64,000 nt of DNA, taken from assembly GCF_042214795.1 (NCBI RefSeq), contig NZ_CP090177.1, forward strand, positions 3,038,001-3,102,000, in the 5' to 3' direction. Shown here piece after piece: positions 7,348 to 16,748 of this stretch (positions are counted from its first letter, which is position 1; the number at the start of each line of letters is the position of its first letter). Position numbers and translations under genes: made by a program. Source of the stretch: Arcobacter iocasae (GTDB taxonomy: Bacteria; Campylobacterota; Campylobacteria; Campylobacterales; Arcobacteraceae). The notes under the pieces were generated by a model. That model saw only the letters and a list, made by a program, of their open reading frames with translations, ran no database searches and had not been told where the DNA came from.

Positions 7348-9396
7348 TTATGAAGCTTTAACTATACCTAATTCTTTTTCTTTTTTGATTTGTGCATTAA
7401 TAATACCTAATACATCTAAAATCAATCCAATACTTCCATCACCTCTAACAGTTGCAGCACCTACACCTTGAACTGGTCTAAAGTTTTTATCTAAAGGTTT
7501 TACAACTACTTGATATTGATTTAAAAATTCATCAATAGCAATTGCAATTTTTGTATTACCTTGTTTTACTACTATTAACATTCCATCTTCAAGTTTAGGA
7601 TATCCTGGTTCTACTCCAAAAAGTTTATGAAGTTTTACAATTGGAATAAATTCTTCTCTTAACATTAATAAATCTTGTGCACCATCACCAATTTTTTTAA
7701 TCATTTCAGAAGTTGGTTGTAATGATTCAACAATAGAGTTTAAAGGTAAAATATATCTTTCTTCACCAACTGCTATATCAAGACCATCAAGAATTGCAAG
7801 TGTTAATGGTAACATAATAGTAATAGTAGTACCACCACCAATTGTAGTATCTAAATTAATTGCACCACCTAGTTTATGAATATTAGTTTTAACAACATCC
7901 ATTCCAACACCACGTCCTGAGATATCTGTAACTTGATCAGCTGTTGAAACCCCTGCTCCAAATACTAACATTGCTTTTTCATTATCTGTCATTTTAGATA
8001 ATTGATTTTCATCAATCAATCCATTATCTAGAGCTTTTTGAGCAACTCTTTCTCCATCAATTCCTTTACCATCATCTTCAATTGTAATAATCATTTGACC
8101 ATTAGCTTGTTCTGCTGAAATAATTATTTCACCCATTTCATTTTTACCTGCGGCTACCCTATTCTCAGGTGTTTCAATACCATGGTCTAATGAGTTTCTA
8201 ATAATATGCATTAAAGGATCTGTCAATCCTTCAATCATAGCTTTATCAATCTCAACATTATCACCAAAATGTTTGAAATCGACTTTTTTATTTAGTTTTT
8301 TAGAGATATCTCTTACAACTTTTGGAAATTTAGAATAAATTGATTCCATAGGTACCATTCTTATACTCATGATTGAATCTTGCATATCTCTAATATGTCT
8401 TTCAAGTTGTTCCAATCTTTCATATACAGAATTTTGCACTTTGTTATCTTCTATAGAAGAAGTAAATTGTTTTAACATTGCATTTGTAATAACAAGATCA
8501 CCTACATTATTCATTAGTAAGTCAATTTTATCAAGGTTTACTCTAATGTTATTAGTTGCAGCTGCAGGTTTCTTTTCTTCTCTGTTTCGTGCTGCTGCAG
8601 CTGGTCTAGCAGCAGCTGGTGTACTTGCAGGTGCAACTGCTTTTGTATTTGGAGTTGAAGTTTCTTTTGACGCTTCTACTTTTGGTGTTTCTTCTTTTTC
8701 TGGCGCTTTTATAGTTGCAGTTGGTGTAATTTCTTCTGCATCATCAAAAAATCCAAAATTCTCATTATCTGAACTTTCTTGAGTAGATGTATTTGAGATT
8801 TTAATATTATCATTAAAAAATCCAAAAGAATCATTTTCTAATGAATCTTCAACATCAATATCATCTTCAAATATCCCATAAGAACTAGAATTTAAGCTAA
8901 TTTCTTCATTAGAAGTTTCTGATGGAGTAATTTCCTCTTGTATCTCTTCTTGAGCAACCTCAATTGGTGCTTCATGTTGTTGAGAAGCAGACTCTCCATT
9001 AATATATGCTCTTATTTGAACTAAAAGATCAGAAGTCATTGACTCAAAAGTATCTCTGTCAATATCTTCCGCAACTTCTAATTCTAAAATCTCTTTCATA
9101 ACATCCATACAATCAATTAAAACACCTGCCATTTCTGGAAGATATTCTATTTGATGATTTCTCAATTTATCCATCATATTTTCAACATCATGAGTAAACT
9201 CAGCAAATATTGGAAGTTCTACAGAAGCACCACTACCTTTAAGTGTATGTACATCTCTAAAAAGTTGACCCATTTCTTCTTCGGTAAGAGAGCCATTTGT
9301 TTCAGCTTCTAATAAAACATTATCAGCAGATTCAAAAAGTTCTACTGCTTCTTCTAAAAACATCTCTCTATATTTCGATATATCAAAACCAGACAT
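7348..9396 (-). CDS. cheA: Chemotaxis histidine kinase CheA
   Basis: CheA autophosphorylates and passes phosphate to CheY and CheB. The 682-residue protein has an N-terminal Hpt domain with phospho-His50 (DVHTLKGSG), then a long low-complexity acidic linker (about residues 135-280) in place of a clear P2 domain. Next are the dimerisation helices (IRVNLDKIDLLMNNVGDLV), the ATPase domain (N box HIIRNSLDHGIE, G1 EDDGKGID, G2 GRGVGMDVV) and a C-terminal CheW-like domain. There is no fused receiver domain, unlike the CheAY proteins of Campylobacter and Helicobacter. The linker contains three (Y/F)GxF(E/N/D)D motifs at residues 173, 191 and 214. cheA lies 12 bases after cheY. Confidence 0.96.
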   Translation of the reverse strand: MSGFDISKYREMFLEEAVELFESADNVLLEAETNGSLTEEEMGQLFRDVHTLKGSGASVELPIFAEFTHDVENMMDKLRNHQIEYLPEMAGVLIDCMDVMKEILELEVAEDIDRDTFESMTSDLLVQIRAYINGESASQQHEAPIEVAQEEIQEEITPSETSNEEISLNSSSYGIFEDDIDVEDSLENDSFGFFNDNIKISNTSTQESSDNENFGFFDDAEEITPTATIKAPEKEETPKVEASKETSTPNTKAVAPASTPAAARPAAAARNREEKKPAAATNNIRVNLDKIDLLMNNVGDLVITNAMLKQFTSSIEDNKVQNSVYERLEQLERHIRDMQDSIMSIRMVPMESIYSKFPKVVRDISKKLNKKVDFKHFGDNVEIDKAMIEGLTDPLMHIIRNSLDHGIETPENRVAAGKNEMGEIIISAEQANGQMIITIEDDGKGIDGERVAQKALDNGLIDENQLSKMTDNEKAMLVFGAGVSTADQVTDISGRGVGMDVVKTNIHKLGGAINLDTTIGGGTTITIMLPLTLAILDGLDIAVGEERYILPLNSIVESLQPTSEMIKKIGDGAQDLLMLREEFIPIVKLHKLFGVEPGYPKLEDGMLIVVKQGNTKIAIAIDEFLNQYQVVVKPLDKNFRPVQGVGAATVRGDGSIGLILDVLGIINAQIKKEKELGIVKAS

Positions 9397-9408
9397 AATA
9401 ACACCTTT

Positions 9409-9777
9409 CTATCTATTTAAAACTATATTAACAGCTTTTAGTAATTGATCTGGAACAAATGGTTTTACAATCCAACCAGTAGCTCCTGCCGCTTTCCCTT
9501 TTGCTTTCATATCATCACTTCTTTCAGTTGTTAAAACTAAAATAGGTTTTGTTTTATATTTATCTACTTTTCTTAGTTCACCAATTAATGTTAATCCATC
9601 CATATTTGGCATATTAACATCTGTAATAATTAAATCAAAGTTATTTCCATTTGCTTTTTCTAAACCGTCTACACCGTCTACTGCTGCAATTACATCACTA
9701 TATCCACCCTCTTTGAGAGCGTATGTTAACATGTCTCTTAACATAGTCGAATCATCCACTATTAAAAGCTTTGCCAT
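9409..9777 (-). CDS. cheY: Chemotaxis response regulator CheY
   Basis: A 122-residue stand-alone receiver domain that, when phosphorylated by CheA, acts on the flagellar switch. The acid pocket is Asp8-Asp9 (LLIVDDST), the phospho-acceptor is Asp53 (IITDVNMPNMDG), the switch Thr is in VLTTERSD, and the conserved Lys105 is in WIVKPF. It is the first gene of the operon. The 70-base gap after pnp on the same strand holds AT-rich -10-like sequences (TATACT, TATAAA) and an AAGGAAA ribosome site, so the che operon probably has its own promoter here. Confidence 0.95.
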   Translation of the reverse strand: MAKLLIVDDSTMLRDMLTYALKEGGYSDVIAAVDGVDGLEKANGNNFDLIITDVNMPNMDGLTLIGELRKVDKYKTKPILVLTTERSDDMKAKGKAAGATGWIVKPFVPDQLLKAVNIVLNR

Positions 9778-9847
9778 AGTATTTCCTTAATACGAAAAAA
9801 TAATATTTATAAATAATAACTAAAGAACTATTAAATTAGTATAAAAA

Positions 9848-12025
9848 TCAAATATTAGCTGAAGCTAACTCAATTCTATCTCTACTAACTTTTAATACTT
9901 TTAATTCTACTTTATCACCAACACTTAAAACATCAGAGACATTTTTTACTCTCTCTTTAGATATTTTAGAAATATGTAACAGACCTTCACCACCTTTTGG
10001 TAGTTTCATAAATGCACCAAAATCAACTATTCGCTCAACTACACCTTCTAAAACCTCTTCTTCTTTATATAAAGAATCAAAGATAATTTTTTCATTTTGT
10101 TTTCTTGAAGGAGCATTATCTGAAATTGTTTTAATATGTGCACAAGCGTCTAATACATTCTGTTTATTATCACCAGCAACTTTAACATTACCACTATCTC
10201 TATCCAAATCAATAGATACAGAGAACTTTTCAATAATTTCTTTAATTGTAGAACCTGCTTTACCAATAACTACCATGATTTTGCTAGGATCAATTGCAAA
10301 TTGTTCCATTAATGGTAAGGCTGGACTTGGAACAATTTCAGCAGATGCTTCTTCCATAAGAGTTAAAATATGTTCTCTACCCTCTTTTGCTTGTAAAAGA
10401 GCCTCTTTTAGAACACTTAACTCTATTCCACCAAGTTTAATATCCATTTGTAACGCAGTAATTCCTGTTTTTGGACCAGCAACTTTAAAATCCATATCTC
10501 CATCATGATCTTCTAATCCCATGATATCTGTTAATACACAATGTTTATCACCTTCAACAACCATACCCATAGCAACACCTGCAACTAAAGCTGATATTGG
10601 TACTCCTGCTGCTTTTAAAGCTAGAGAACCTCCACATACTGTTGCCATTGATGAAGAACCATTTGACTCTAAGATTTCAGATACTAATCTAACTGTATCT
10701 CCAAAATCCCTATCAATAGTAGCTTCTAATGCTCTTTTCCCTAAATTTCCATGTCCTAATTCTCTTCTTCCTACACCAAACATAGGTTTTGCTTCACCTA
10801 CAGAAAATCCAGGGAAATTGTAGTGAACCATGAAATTTTCCATAGAAGTTGATTTTTCATTTAATGTTTCAAACATTTGCCCATCTTTAGCACCTGCTAA
10901 AGTTGCTACAACTAAGGCTTGGGTTTCACCTCTTGTAAATAAACAAGAAGAGTGAGCAGATGGTAAGATATTTGTTTCAATAGATATAGGTCTAACAGTT
11001 TTTAAACCTCTTCCATCAGCTCTTACATGCTCATTTACAATCATTGCTCTTACAACTTCTTTTTTTACAATTGAAACTGCTTCATAAACATTTTCAAAAG
11101 GAAATTCATTTGAAGTGCAATATTCATCTTTTGCAATTTTTTTAGCTAAATCTTTTAACTCAGTTGCTCTTTCACTTTTTGCCAATTTTTTAACTGCATC
11201 TTTTACATCATTTAAATATGTACTTTTTACATGCTTTATCAAATCTTCAGGAATGGTAAATTCAACTAATTCAACCTCGTGCTTTTCTTTACAAACATTT
11301 TCGAAGCCAGTTTCATATGTTTCATTAGCTTCTTTTAAAGCTATTTGAGCAACTGAAATAGCTTCAACTAACTCTTCTTCTGTCATTTCATTTGTTTTAT
11401 GAACTTTTGAAAAAGCTTCAATGTCTACTTCAACCATATCTTCAGATGAAATAGCTCTCATCTCAATCATAAGAAGTTCATCTTTAGAACCTGCTACATA
11501 TAAATCTAAAGTTGAATTTACCATATCCATAACATTTGGATTTACAATATATTCTCCGTCAATTTTTGCAACTCTAACACCTGCAACAGATTTTTTTACA
11601 GGGATATTAGAAGTATATAAAGCAGCACTTGCAGCATTTAAAGCTAATGTTTGTAAATCAACATCTTTATCTGCACTTAAAACCATAACTGTAATTGTTG
11701 TAGGATAAACATAACCTTTTGGGAAAAGTGGTCTTAAACTTCTATCTATAATTCTTGAAGTCAAAGTTTCTAATTCACTTGGTTTACTCTCTCTTTTGAA
11801 AAAACCACCAGGAATTTTTGCTGCCGCATATGCTTTTTCAATATATTGCACTGTCAATGGAGTAAAATCTTCAGTACCAGGATTATCAAACTCACTTACA
11901 ACTGTTGCTAATACAACTGCGTTACCACATTTCGCTAAAACTGACCCATTAGCTTGTTTTGCAACTTTATTAAACTCAAAAATCTCATCTTTTCCATTTA
12001 ATTCAAATTCGCATACTGTTGACAT
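9848..12025 (-). CDS. pnp: Polyribonucleotide nucleotidyltransferase (PNPase)
   Basis: PNPase is the phosphorolytic 3'-5' exoribonuclease of RNA decay. The 725-residue protein has two RNase PH domains (first with GGFFKRESKPSE, second with RADGRGLKTVRPI and TRGETQALV), a KH domain (MVVIGKAGSTIKEI), and a C-terminal S1 domain (GVVERIVDFGAFMKLPKGGEGLLHIS). The length is normal for the family. It is the last gene of the purD-RDD-lptD-PRTase-pnp run, two bases after the preceding stop. A short hairpin (TTAGCT/AGCTAA) at its stop codon is too weak for me to call a terminator. Confidence 0.97.
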   Translation of the reverse strand: MSTVCEFELNGKDEIFEFNKVAKQANGSVLAKCGNAVVLATVVSEFDNPGTEDFTPLTVQYIEKAYAAAKIPGGFFKRESKPSELETLTSRIIDRSLRPLFPKGYVYPTTITVMVLSADKDVDLQTLALNAASAALYTSNIPVKKSVAGVRVAKIDGEYIVNPNVMDMVNSTLDLYVAGSKDELLMIEMRAISSEDMVEVDIEAFSKVHKTNEMTEEELVEAISVAQIALKEANETYETGFENVCKEKHEVELVEFTIPEDLIKHVKSTYLNDVKDAVKKLAKSERATELKDLAKKIAKDEYCTSNEFPFENVYEAVSIVKKEVVRAMIVNEHVRADGRGLKTVRPISIETNILPSAHSSCLFTRGETQALVVATLAGAKDGQMFETLNEKSTSMENFMVHYNFPGFSVGEAKPMFGVGRRELGHGNLGKRALEATIDRDFGDTVRLVSEILESNGSSSMATVCGGSLALKAAGVPISALVAGVAMGMVVEGDKHCVLTDIMGLEDHDGDMDFKVAGPKTGITALQMDIKLGGIELSVLKEALLQAKEGREHILTLMEEASAEIVPSPALPLMEQFAIDPSKIMVVIGKAGSTIKEIIEKFSVSIDLDRDSGNVKVAGDNKQNVLDACAHIKTISDNAPSRKQNEKIIFDSLYKEEEVLEGVVERIVDFGAFMKLPKGGEGLLHISKISKERVKNVSDVLSVGDKVELKVLKVSRDRIELASANI

Positions 12026-12027
12026 AA

Positions 12028-12699
12028 TTATTTATCCTTTATATTTTTAATATCTTCAAATGTTACCTCTTCTAACTCATTATAATAATAATTAATTGAG
12101 ATAAAATGATCTAAACTTTCTACATAATACAAATCATCAGCAATAGATTCAATTGTTTGTATACTAGCATTTGGTAGTATAGGAATTGCAACTGAAACTG
12201 ATTTTGCACCTAAATTAATAGCTGTTTTAATACAAGCCATCATTGTAAGCCCTGTATTTAATCCTTCATCAACAAGAAGAATATTTTTATCTTTAATATC
12301 TTTTATTCTTTCTCCTGATCTAAATTTACTTAATTTATTTAAAATCATACTTTCATATACATATTTTGACTTTGAATAAATAAAATCTAAACTTAAATCA
12401 AAAGAACGGGCTAGTTCTTCATGAATTACAACCTCTTCACTCTCTGTTACAATTGCAATTTCACACTCTTCATTATTTGGAGCTAATACTTTTTCAGTAA
12501 AAAGTATTTTAAACTGAGCATCTAATTTTTTTGCAATTATTTTAGCAATTGAAAATCCACCAAAAGATGAAGCAACAACTGTCCAATCTTCTAATCTCAT
12601 CTTTTCTATTGGTAAAATTTCAATTAATTTATTAGCAGCATCTTCTCTATTTCTAAAATATATTTTACTTCCACTGCATTTTACTTCAAAATCATTCAA
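12028..12699 (-). CDS. Phosphoribosyltransferase family protein
   Basis: A 223-residue protein of the type I phosphoribosyltransferase fold. The PRPP-binding loop is recognisable as ILLVDEGLNTGLTM, with a D-E-G-x-x-T-G pattern replacing the usual D-D-x-x-T-T-G. The N-terminal half has a typical Rossmann-like strand (EDWTVVASSFGGFSIA). The substrate cannot be told from sequence; proteins of this type are annotated as PRTases without an assigned base. It sits directly between lptD and pnp with no gap, so it is co-transcribed with envelope and RNA-decay genes. No transmembrane segment is visible. Confidence 0.82.
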   Translation of the reverse strand: MNDFEVKCSGSKIYFRNREDAANKLIEILPIEKMRLEDWTVVASSFGGFSIAKIIAKKLDAQFKILFTEKVLAPNNEECEIAIVTESEEVVIHEELARSFDLSLDFIYSKSKYVYESMILNKLSKFRSGERIKDIKDKNILLVDEGLNTGLTMMACIKTAINLGAKSVSVAIPILPNASIQTIESIADDLYYVESLDHFISINYYYNELEEVTFEDIKNIKDK

Positions 12700-14799
12700 T
12701 TACTTATTATCCTCTTTAACTGTATATTGTTGTTTTAACCCACCAATTGGTTTTAGCGTTAACTCAAGAAAAACTATATCTTGTCTTCTAGAGTTTCTTA
12801 TTGTTGAAGAAGATGGAGTTATTTCTTTAATATAACTTAAGTCTAAACTCCAACATTTATCATTAATCCCAAGAATAAAAGCTTGTTTATTTCTAAGTTT
12901 TTTTTCTATATTGTAATTTTCTTCATATGTAAACTTATAATCTTTATAAAAAGTAAATCCTGTATTTAAAGTATAAGATGATAGCTCTTCTTTTCCCGAA
13001 TTTGGAGTATTCTTAGACATATAATGTGTTGCATTAAAAAAATAGTTTTCATAGTTAAATGAAAAACTTGTAGATGATTCTGTTAATTTATTATCTAAAT
13101 TACTATATACCATTCTATTTGAAATACTTCCTAAGAAATAATTATATCTAATTTCATTCTCTAAATCACCTAGCTCTGTATTATTAAAGTCATCATAAAT
13201 TACTGATTGACTAATTTTATGATTAATTATCTCTTTTAAGTCTTCAATATCAGTCCATGACTGATTTAGTGAAAAAGTTATGGTTTTAGTTGTTTTTGAT
13301 AAAGGAAAAGGAGATAATTCACTTGAAGTATTAGTTAATGGATAAATATCACCTTTAGATTTTACAACATTTGGTATTACAAAATCTGTATTAAAGTTAA
13401 TTGTATGAATTCCATTATCATATTTTTTTACTAAGTTAGTATTTAATGTAACTTTATGTCTATTCTCTAAAAAAGTAGCATTTTTATAATTACTATTACC
13501 ATTTGAGTAATTGATTTTTGAGACAGTAACTTCTTCTTGTAAAATTACTCTTAAATAATCATCAAACATAGAAAAGCTATAAGAAATAGGAACATTTAAA
13601 TCAGTTTTTACAGCATCTATTCCTGTTTGTCTTGTATAATTTGTAGATTGTAAATCAGCCGAATATAGAAGTTTATCTAAAAATAAATTATCACTAAAAG
13701 AGTGTAGTTGTACCTGTGGTAATTGTTGTAATGTAGTTTTATTAGAATCTAAATCTGTATCCATATAATGTCTTAAATATGTTCCAAAATAGTAATCACT
13801 ATTTTTATAATAATAATTAACTTTTGACTCTACTTTTTTCTCAACTGATGAATTTTTTTGACTATTATCTTCTAAGTTGTAATATTCAATGTCGTTTAAC
13901 CATTTGATTGATGCATACAATCCATCATCACTCTCATTTCCACTAAAAATACTATTTCTTATATAATCAACACTCCAACCAAAATGATTATCATTTCTTA
14001 AAGAATTTTTTGTAACATAATCATCTTTTTCTTTAAAATAACCACTTCCTATTTTCAAAATAGAATCTGGAGAATCAGCATATCTGTAATATGCATACAT
14101 CCCATACCCTCTATCTAGTCTCACTTGTGGAATAAGTTCAATATCATAATTGTCTTGTGGAGCTATAAAAATTGGTTGAGAGTATAAAAAACCTTCACTT
14201 GATGAATACCCAACTGTTGGTCGTAAAAGTCCAGTTCTTCTAGTTTTATCTGTTGAAAATCCTATATAAGGAGTATACATTACTGGAATATCTTTTATAT
14301 AAAGTCTAGCGTTATATGCATTTAACCATTGGTCTTTTGTATCATAATCTGCACTAGAAAACCTTATATTCCAGGCAGGATCAATACAATCACAACTTGA
14401 CATAATAGAATCTTTAAAATGATAAGAATCTTTTTCTTTATTTGCTTCATGGGAAGTTACCCATAATTGTGATTTATTATCTAAAAGAAGTATTGGATTT
14501 TCTGTTACATTTTCATCATTTAAATCAACAAAAGCATAATCACTTTGGGTTTGAATTATATTATCTTTTAAAATTACAACATCATCAAAAAGTTCTAAAG
14601 TACCCTTTTCCTTATCATAAATTACTTTTTGTGCAGATATATAATACTTAGGAGAAAATATTACTACATCACCATTTGCTATTACTATATTATCTTTACT
14701 ATTTAAATCATTAGACAATATCTGAAGTTTTTCTTTTTGAAAATCTTTTGAATATAAACTACCAAGAAGTATTGGCAAAATTAGAAGTGTTTTATGCAT
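12700..14799 (-). CDS. lptD: LPS-assembly outer-membrane protein LptD
   Basis: LptD forms the outer-membrane barrel that, with LptE, inserts lipopolysaccharide into the outer leaflet. The 699-residue protein starts with a short signal peptide (HKTLLILPILLGSLYS). Next comes an OstA-like beta-jellyroll domain (about residues 25-140; NIVIANGDVVIFSPKYYISA) and then a long barrel region of alternating aromatic and hydrophobic strands (LLRPTVGYSSSEGFLYSQPI, typical LptD start of barrel). A Cys pair in SSCDCIDPAW may serve in the disulfide pattern of the family. The gene overlaps the RDD gene by 8 bases and abuts the PRTase gene. Confidence 0.92.
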   Translation of the reverse strand: MHKTLLILPILLGSLYSKDFQKEKLQILSNDLNSKDNIVIANGDVVIFSPKYYISAQKVIYDKEKGTLELFDDVVILKDNIIQTQSDYAFVDLNDENVTENPILLLDNKSQLWVTSHEANKEKDSYHFKDSIMSSCDCIDPAWNIRFSSADYDTKDQWLNAYNARLYIKDIPVMYTPYIGFSTDKTRRTGLLRPTVGYSSSEGFLYSQPIFIAPQDNYDIELIPQVRLDRGYGMYAYYRYADSPDSILKIGSGYFKEKDDYVTKNSLRNDNHFGWSVDYIRNSIFSGNESDDGLYASIKWLNDIEYYNLEDNSQKNSSVEKKVESKVNYYYKNSDYYFGTYLRHYMDTDLDSNKTTLQQLPQVQLHSFSDNLFLDKLLYSADLQSTNYTRQTGIDAVKTDLNVPISYSFSMFDDYLRVILQEEVTVSKINYSNGNSNYKNATFLENRHKVTLNTNLVKKYDNGIHTINFNTDFVIPNVVKSKGDIYPLTNTSSELSPFPLSKTTKTITFSLNQSWTDIEDLKEIINHKISQSVIYDDFNNTELGDLENEIRYNYFLGSISNRMVYSNLDNKLTESSTSFSFNYENYFFNATHYMSKNTPNSGKEELSSYTLNTGFTFYKDYKFTYEENYNIEKKLRNKQAFILGINDKCWSLDLSYIKEITPSSSTIRNSRRQDIVFLELTLKPIGGLKQQYTVKEDNK

Positions 14800-15235
14800 T
14801 TACAACCAATGTTTTTGAAATTTTATCATGAAATGTTTGTTTACCATCGTTAAAAAATGCGAATATAAAGCCAATATAAAAAAACATTTCGCTTAAAATT
14901 CTACCAAATGATCTTAACGCAGATTGTATCAAACTAATTTTAGAAAAGTCATCATAATCAATAACTCTTATCTTTGCTACTATTTTACCAAGTGTAGCAC
15001 CATAATACCATACAAAAAATGTTTGATAAACAAACTTTAAAACTAAAACTTGAAAAACAAATTTATTCATTAGAATTAAAACTGTAGTTAAATCACTACC
15101 ATTATTAGTAATTGTATCCCAAAATATGGCTAATACAATAAAGGTAATTAGCATATCATCAATTATAAATGCTATTATCCTCGAATTAATTGTTGCAAGT
15201 TCAAAATTATCAGTGTTTGTTTGCTTATCTATCAT
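14792..15235 (-). CDS. RDD family membrane protein
   Basis: A 147-residue inner-membrane protein with about three hydrophobic segments (residues about 25-45, 55-75, 115-135). The RDD pattern shows as SRIIAFIIDDMLITF near the N terminus, with an IDD acidic pair, and the family's GATLGKIVAKIRVID segment before the last helix. The function of RDD proteins is largely unknown; some have been proposed as transporters. It lies between purD and lptD with tiny gaps, an arrangement I recall from other Campylobacterota. Confidence 0.85.
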   Translation of the reverse strand: MIDKQTNTDNFELATINSRIIAFIIDDMLITFIVLAIFWDTITNNGSDLTTVLILMNKFVFQVLVLKFVYQTFFVWYYGATLGKIVAKIRVIDYDDFSKISLIQSALRSFGRILSEMFFYIGFIFAFFNDGKQTFHDKISKTLVVNA

Positions 15236-15239
15236 AAAA

Positions 15240-16508
15240 CTACTTTAATGCTTGATATGCGATATCTGTTCTACATTTTTTGCCAGCAAAATGAACTTGC
15301 CCACAAAGTGCATAAGCTCTATCTCTTGCTTGTTTTATTGTTGTACCAAACCCAACACAAACTAAAACTCTTCCACCTGTTGCAAAAAGTTTATCATCTT
15401 CTTTTTCAACTCCGGCATATGAGATATGTGTATTATTTAAAATATCTTCATCTACTATTTCATCTACTATTATTTCAGCAGGCTCACTTGAACTATATGG
15501 ATAATTTTTACTAGCCATAACAACACCAACACTAAACTCATCTTTTATTTTAATATCAAGTGATTTTAAATTTTTTGTTGCACCTTTGTAAAAAAGTTCT
15601 GAAACAGGAGTTTCTAATAATGGCATCAAAATTTCACACTCAGGATCTCCAAATCTTACATTATATTCTAATATAATTGGTTCACCTTTTACTACCATAA
15701 CACCTATAAAAAGAACACCTTCATATGGAGCTCCTTCTTTTTTCATTCCTTCTAGAGTTGGTTTAATAACTCTTTCTTCAACTTTCTTATAAATGTCATC
15801 ATTTACTAAAGGAGTTGGAGCATATGCTCCCATTCCACCAGTATTTGGTCCTGTATCACCATCCCCTATTCTCTTATGATCTTGGGCAGCTGGTAATACT
15901 TTATAGTTTTCACCATCACAAATGGCAAAAATTGATAATTCATAACCATCTAAAAACTCTTCTACAACAACAGAGTTTCCAGCATCTCCAAAAGATTCAC
16001 CGCTTAGCATATCTGAAACTGCTTGTTTTGCTTCATCTTTTGATTGGGCAATGATTACGCCTTTCCCTGCACATAGTCCATCTGCTTTTACTACTATTGG
16101 TGTATTTTCCATATTATCAATGAAACTATGAGCTTCATTTTCATTACTTGTTTCTATAAATGCAGCTGTTGGAATATTATATTTTTTTAATATATTTTTC
16201 ATATAAACTTTTGAACCTTCAAGTCTAGCAGCTGCAGCACTTGGTCCAAAAATAGTTAAATCATTCTCTTTAAAAATATCTACAACTCCATCTACTAAAG
16301 GAGCTTCTGGTCCAACAATTGTTAAATCTATTTTATTATTTTTTGCCCATAAAGCTAATTCTTTATAATCTTTAATATTTATATTAGTACCTAAATTCTG
16401 TGTAGCCCCATTTCCTGGCATAAAATATATATCGTGTTTATTCTCTTTAGATATAGCTAATCCAATAGAGTACTCTCTACCACCGCTACCAAGTATTAAA
16501 ATATTCAC
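15240..16508 (-). CDS. purD: Phosphoribosylamine--glycine ligase
   Basis: PurD catalyses the second step of purine synthesis, ligating glycine to phosphoribosylamine with ATP. The 422-residue protein opens with MNILILGSGGREYSIGLAIS and has the ATP-grasp features VVKADGLCAGKGVIIA, GGMGAYAPTP and EYNVRFGDPECE. I choose the GTG at 16508, preceded by AAGGAAA, because this gives the canonical N terminus; a longer frame to 16586 runs into the structured RNA region and would add unrelated residues. A 6S-like RNA gene lies immediately upstream on the same strand and may share its transcript. Confidence 0.95.
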   Translation of the reverse strand: MNILILGSGGREYSIGLAISKENKHDIYFMPGNGATQNLGTNINIKDYKELALWAKNNKIDLTIVGPEAPLVDGVVDIFKENDLTIFGPSAAAARLEGSKVYMKNILKKYNIPTAAFIETSNENEAHSFIDNMENTPIVVKADGLCAGKGVIIAQSKDEAKQAVSDMLSGESFGDAGNSVVVEEFLDGYELSIFAICDGENYKVLPAAQDHKRIGDGDTGPNTGGMGAYAPTPLVNDDIYKKVEERVIKPTLEGMKKEGAPYEGVLFIGVMVVKGEPIILEYNVRFGDPECEILMPLLETPVSELFYKGATKNLKSLDIKIKDEFSVGVVMASKNYPYSSSEPAEIIVDEIVDEDILNNTHISYAGVEKEDDKLFATGGRVLVCVGFGTTIKQARDRAYALCGQVHFAGKKCRTDIAYQALK

Positions 16509-16529
16509 TATGATTTTCCTTAATAATTG

Positions 16530-16710
16530 TAAGTTATCCAAGTAGCCGTTAACCATCAAACCGGCCCTAAAAGCCAACTCTAGCACATAAGAACTAATAT
16601 TTTAGGAGCAGAAATACTAAAAGCAAACGCTGCACACCATATCGTTACATTACGCACAAAAAAACAGTATCGGACCCTCAACGATGGAAATCCCGAACTA
16701 CTTAGATAGT
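16530..16710 (-). ncRNA. ssrS: 6S RNA (ssrS) candidate
   Basis: About 180 bases between hemD and purD are clearly GC-richer than surrounding intergenic DNA and fold as a long closed hairpin. On the - strand the 5' TATCTAAGTAG (16698-16708) pairs with 3' CTACTTGGATA (about 16535-16545), using one G-U pair. Inside, CCATC pairs with GATGG and GGTCC pairs with GGGCC. A separate internal hairpin TAGTATT/AATATTA sits in the middle. A rod with internal loops, about 180 nt in length, directly upstream of purD, matches my memory of 6S RNA in this phylum, which mimics an open promoter and binds sigma-70 RNA polymerase. The ends are approximate; an AT-rich -10-like TAAAAT lies just upstream. Confidence 0.7.
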
Positions 16711-16748
16711 ATTATTTTATCTAATTATGATTGAATTAAAGATTAATT

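Noticed and set aside
8369..8782. 137-residue open frame antisense to cheA
   Set aside because: Its Ala/Ser-rich composition is the complement of the CheA linker and its repeats. It has no ribosome site and no family motifs.
9852..9869. Small hairpin at the pnp stop codon
   Set aside because: A 6-bp stem with a short loop and an interrupted T-rich tail is too weak to call a terminator without transcript data.
16509..16586. Longer N-terminal extension of PurD
   Set aside because: The extra residues do not resemble PurD and lie in the structured RNA region. The GTG at 16508 has a ribosome site and gives the canonical N terminus.
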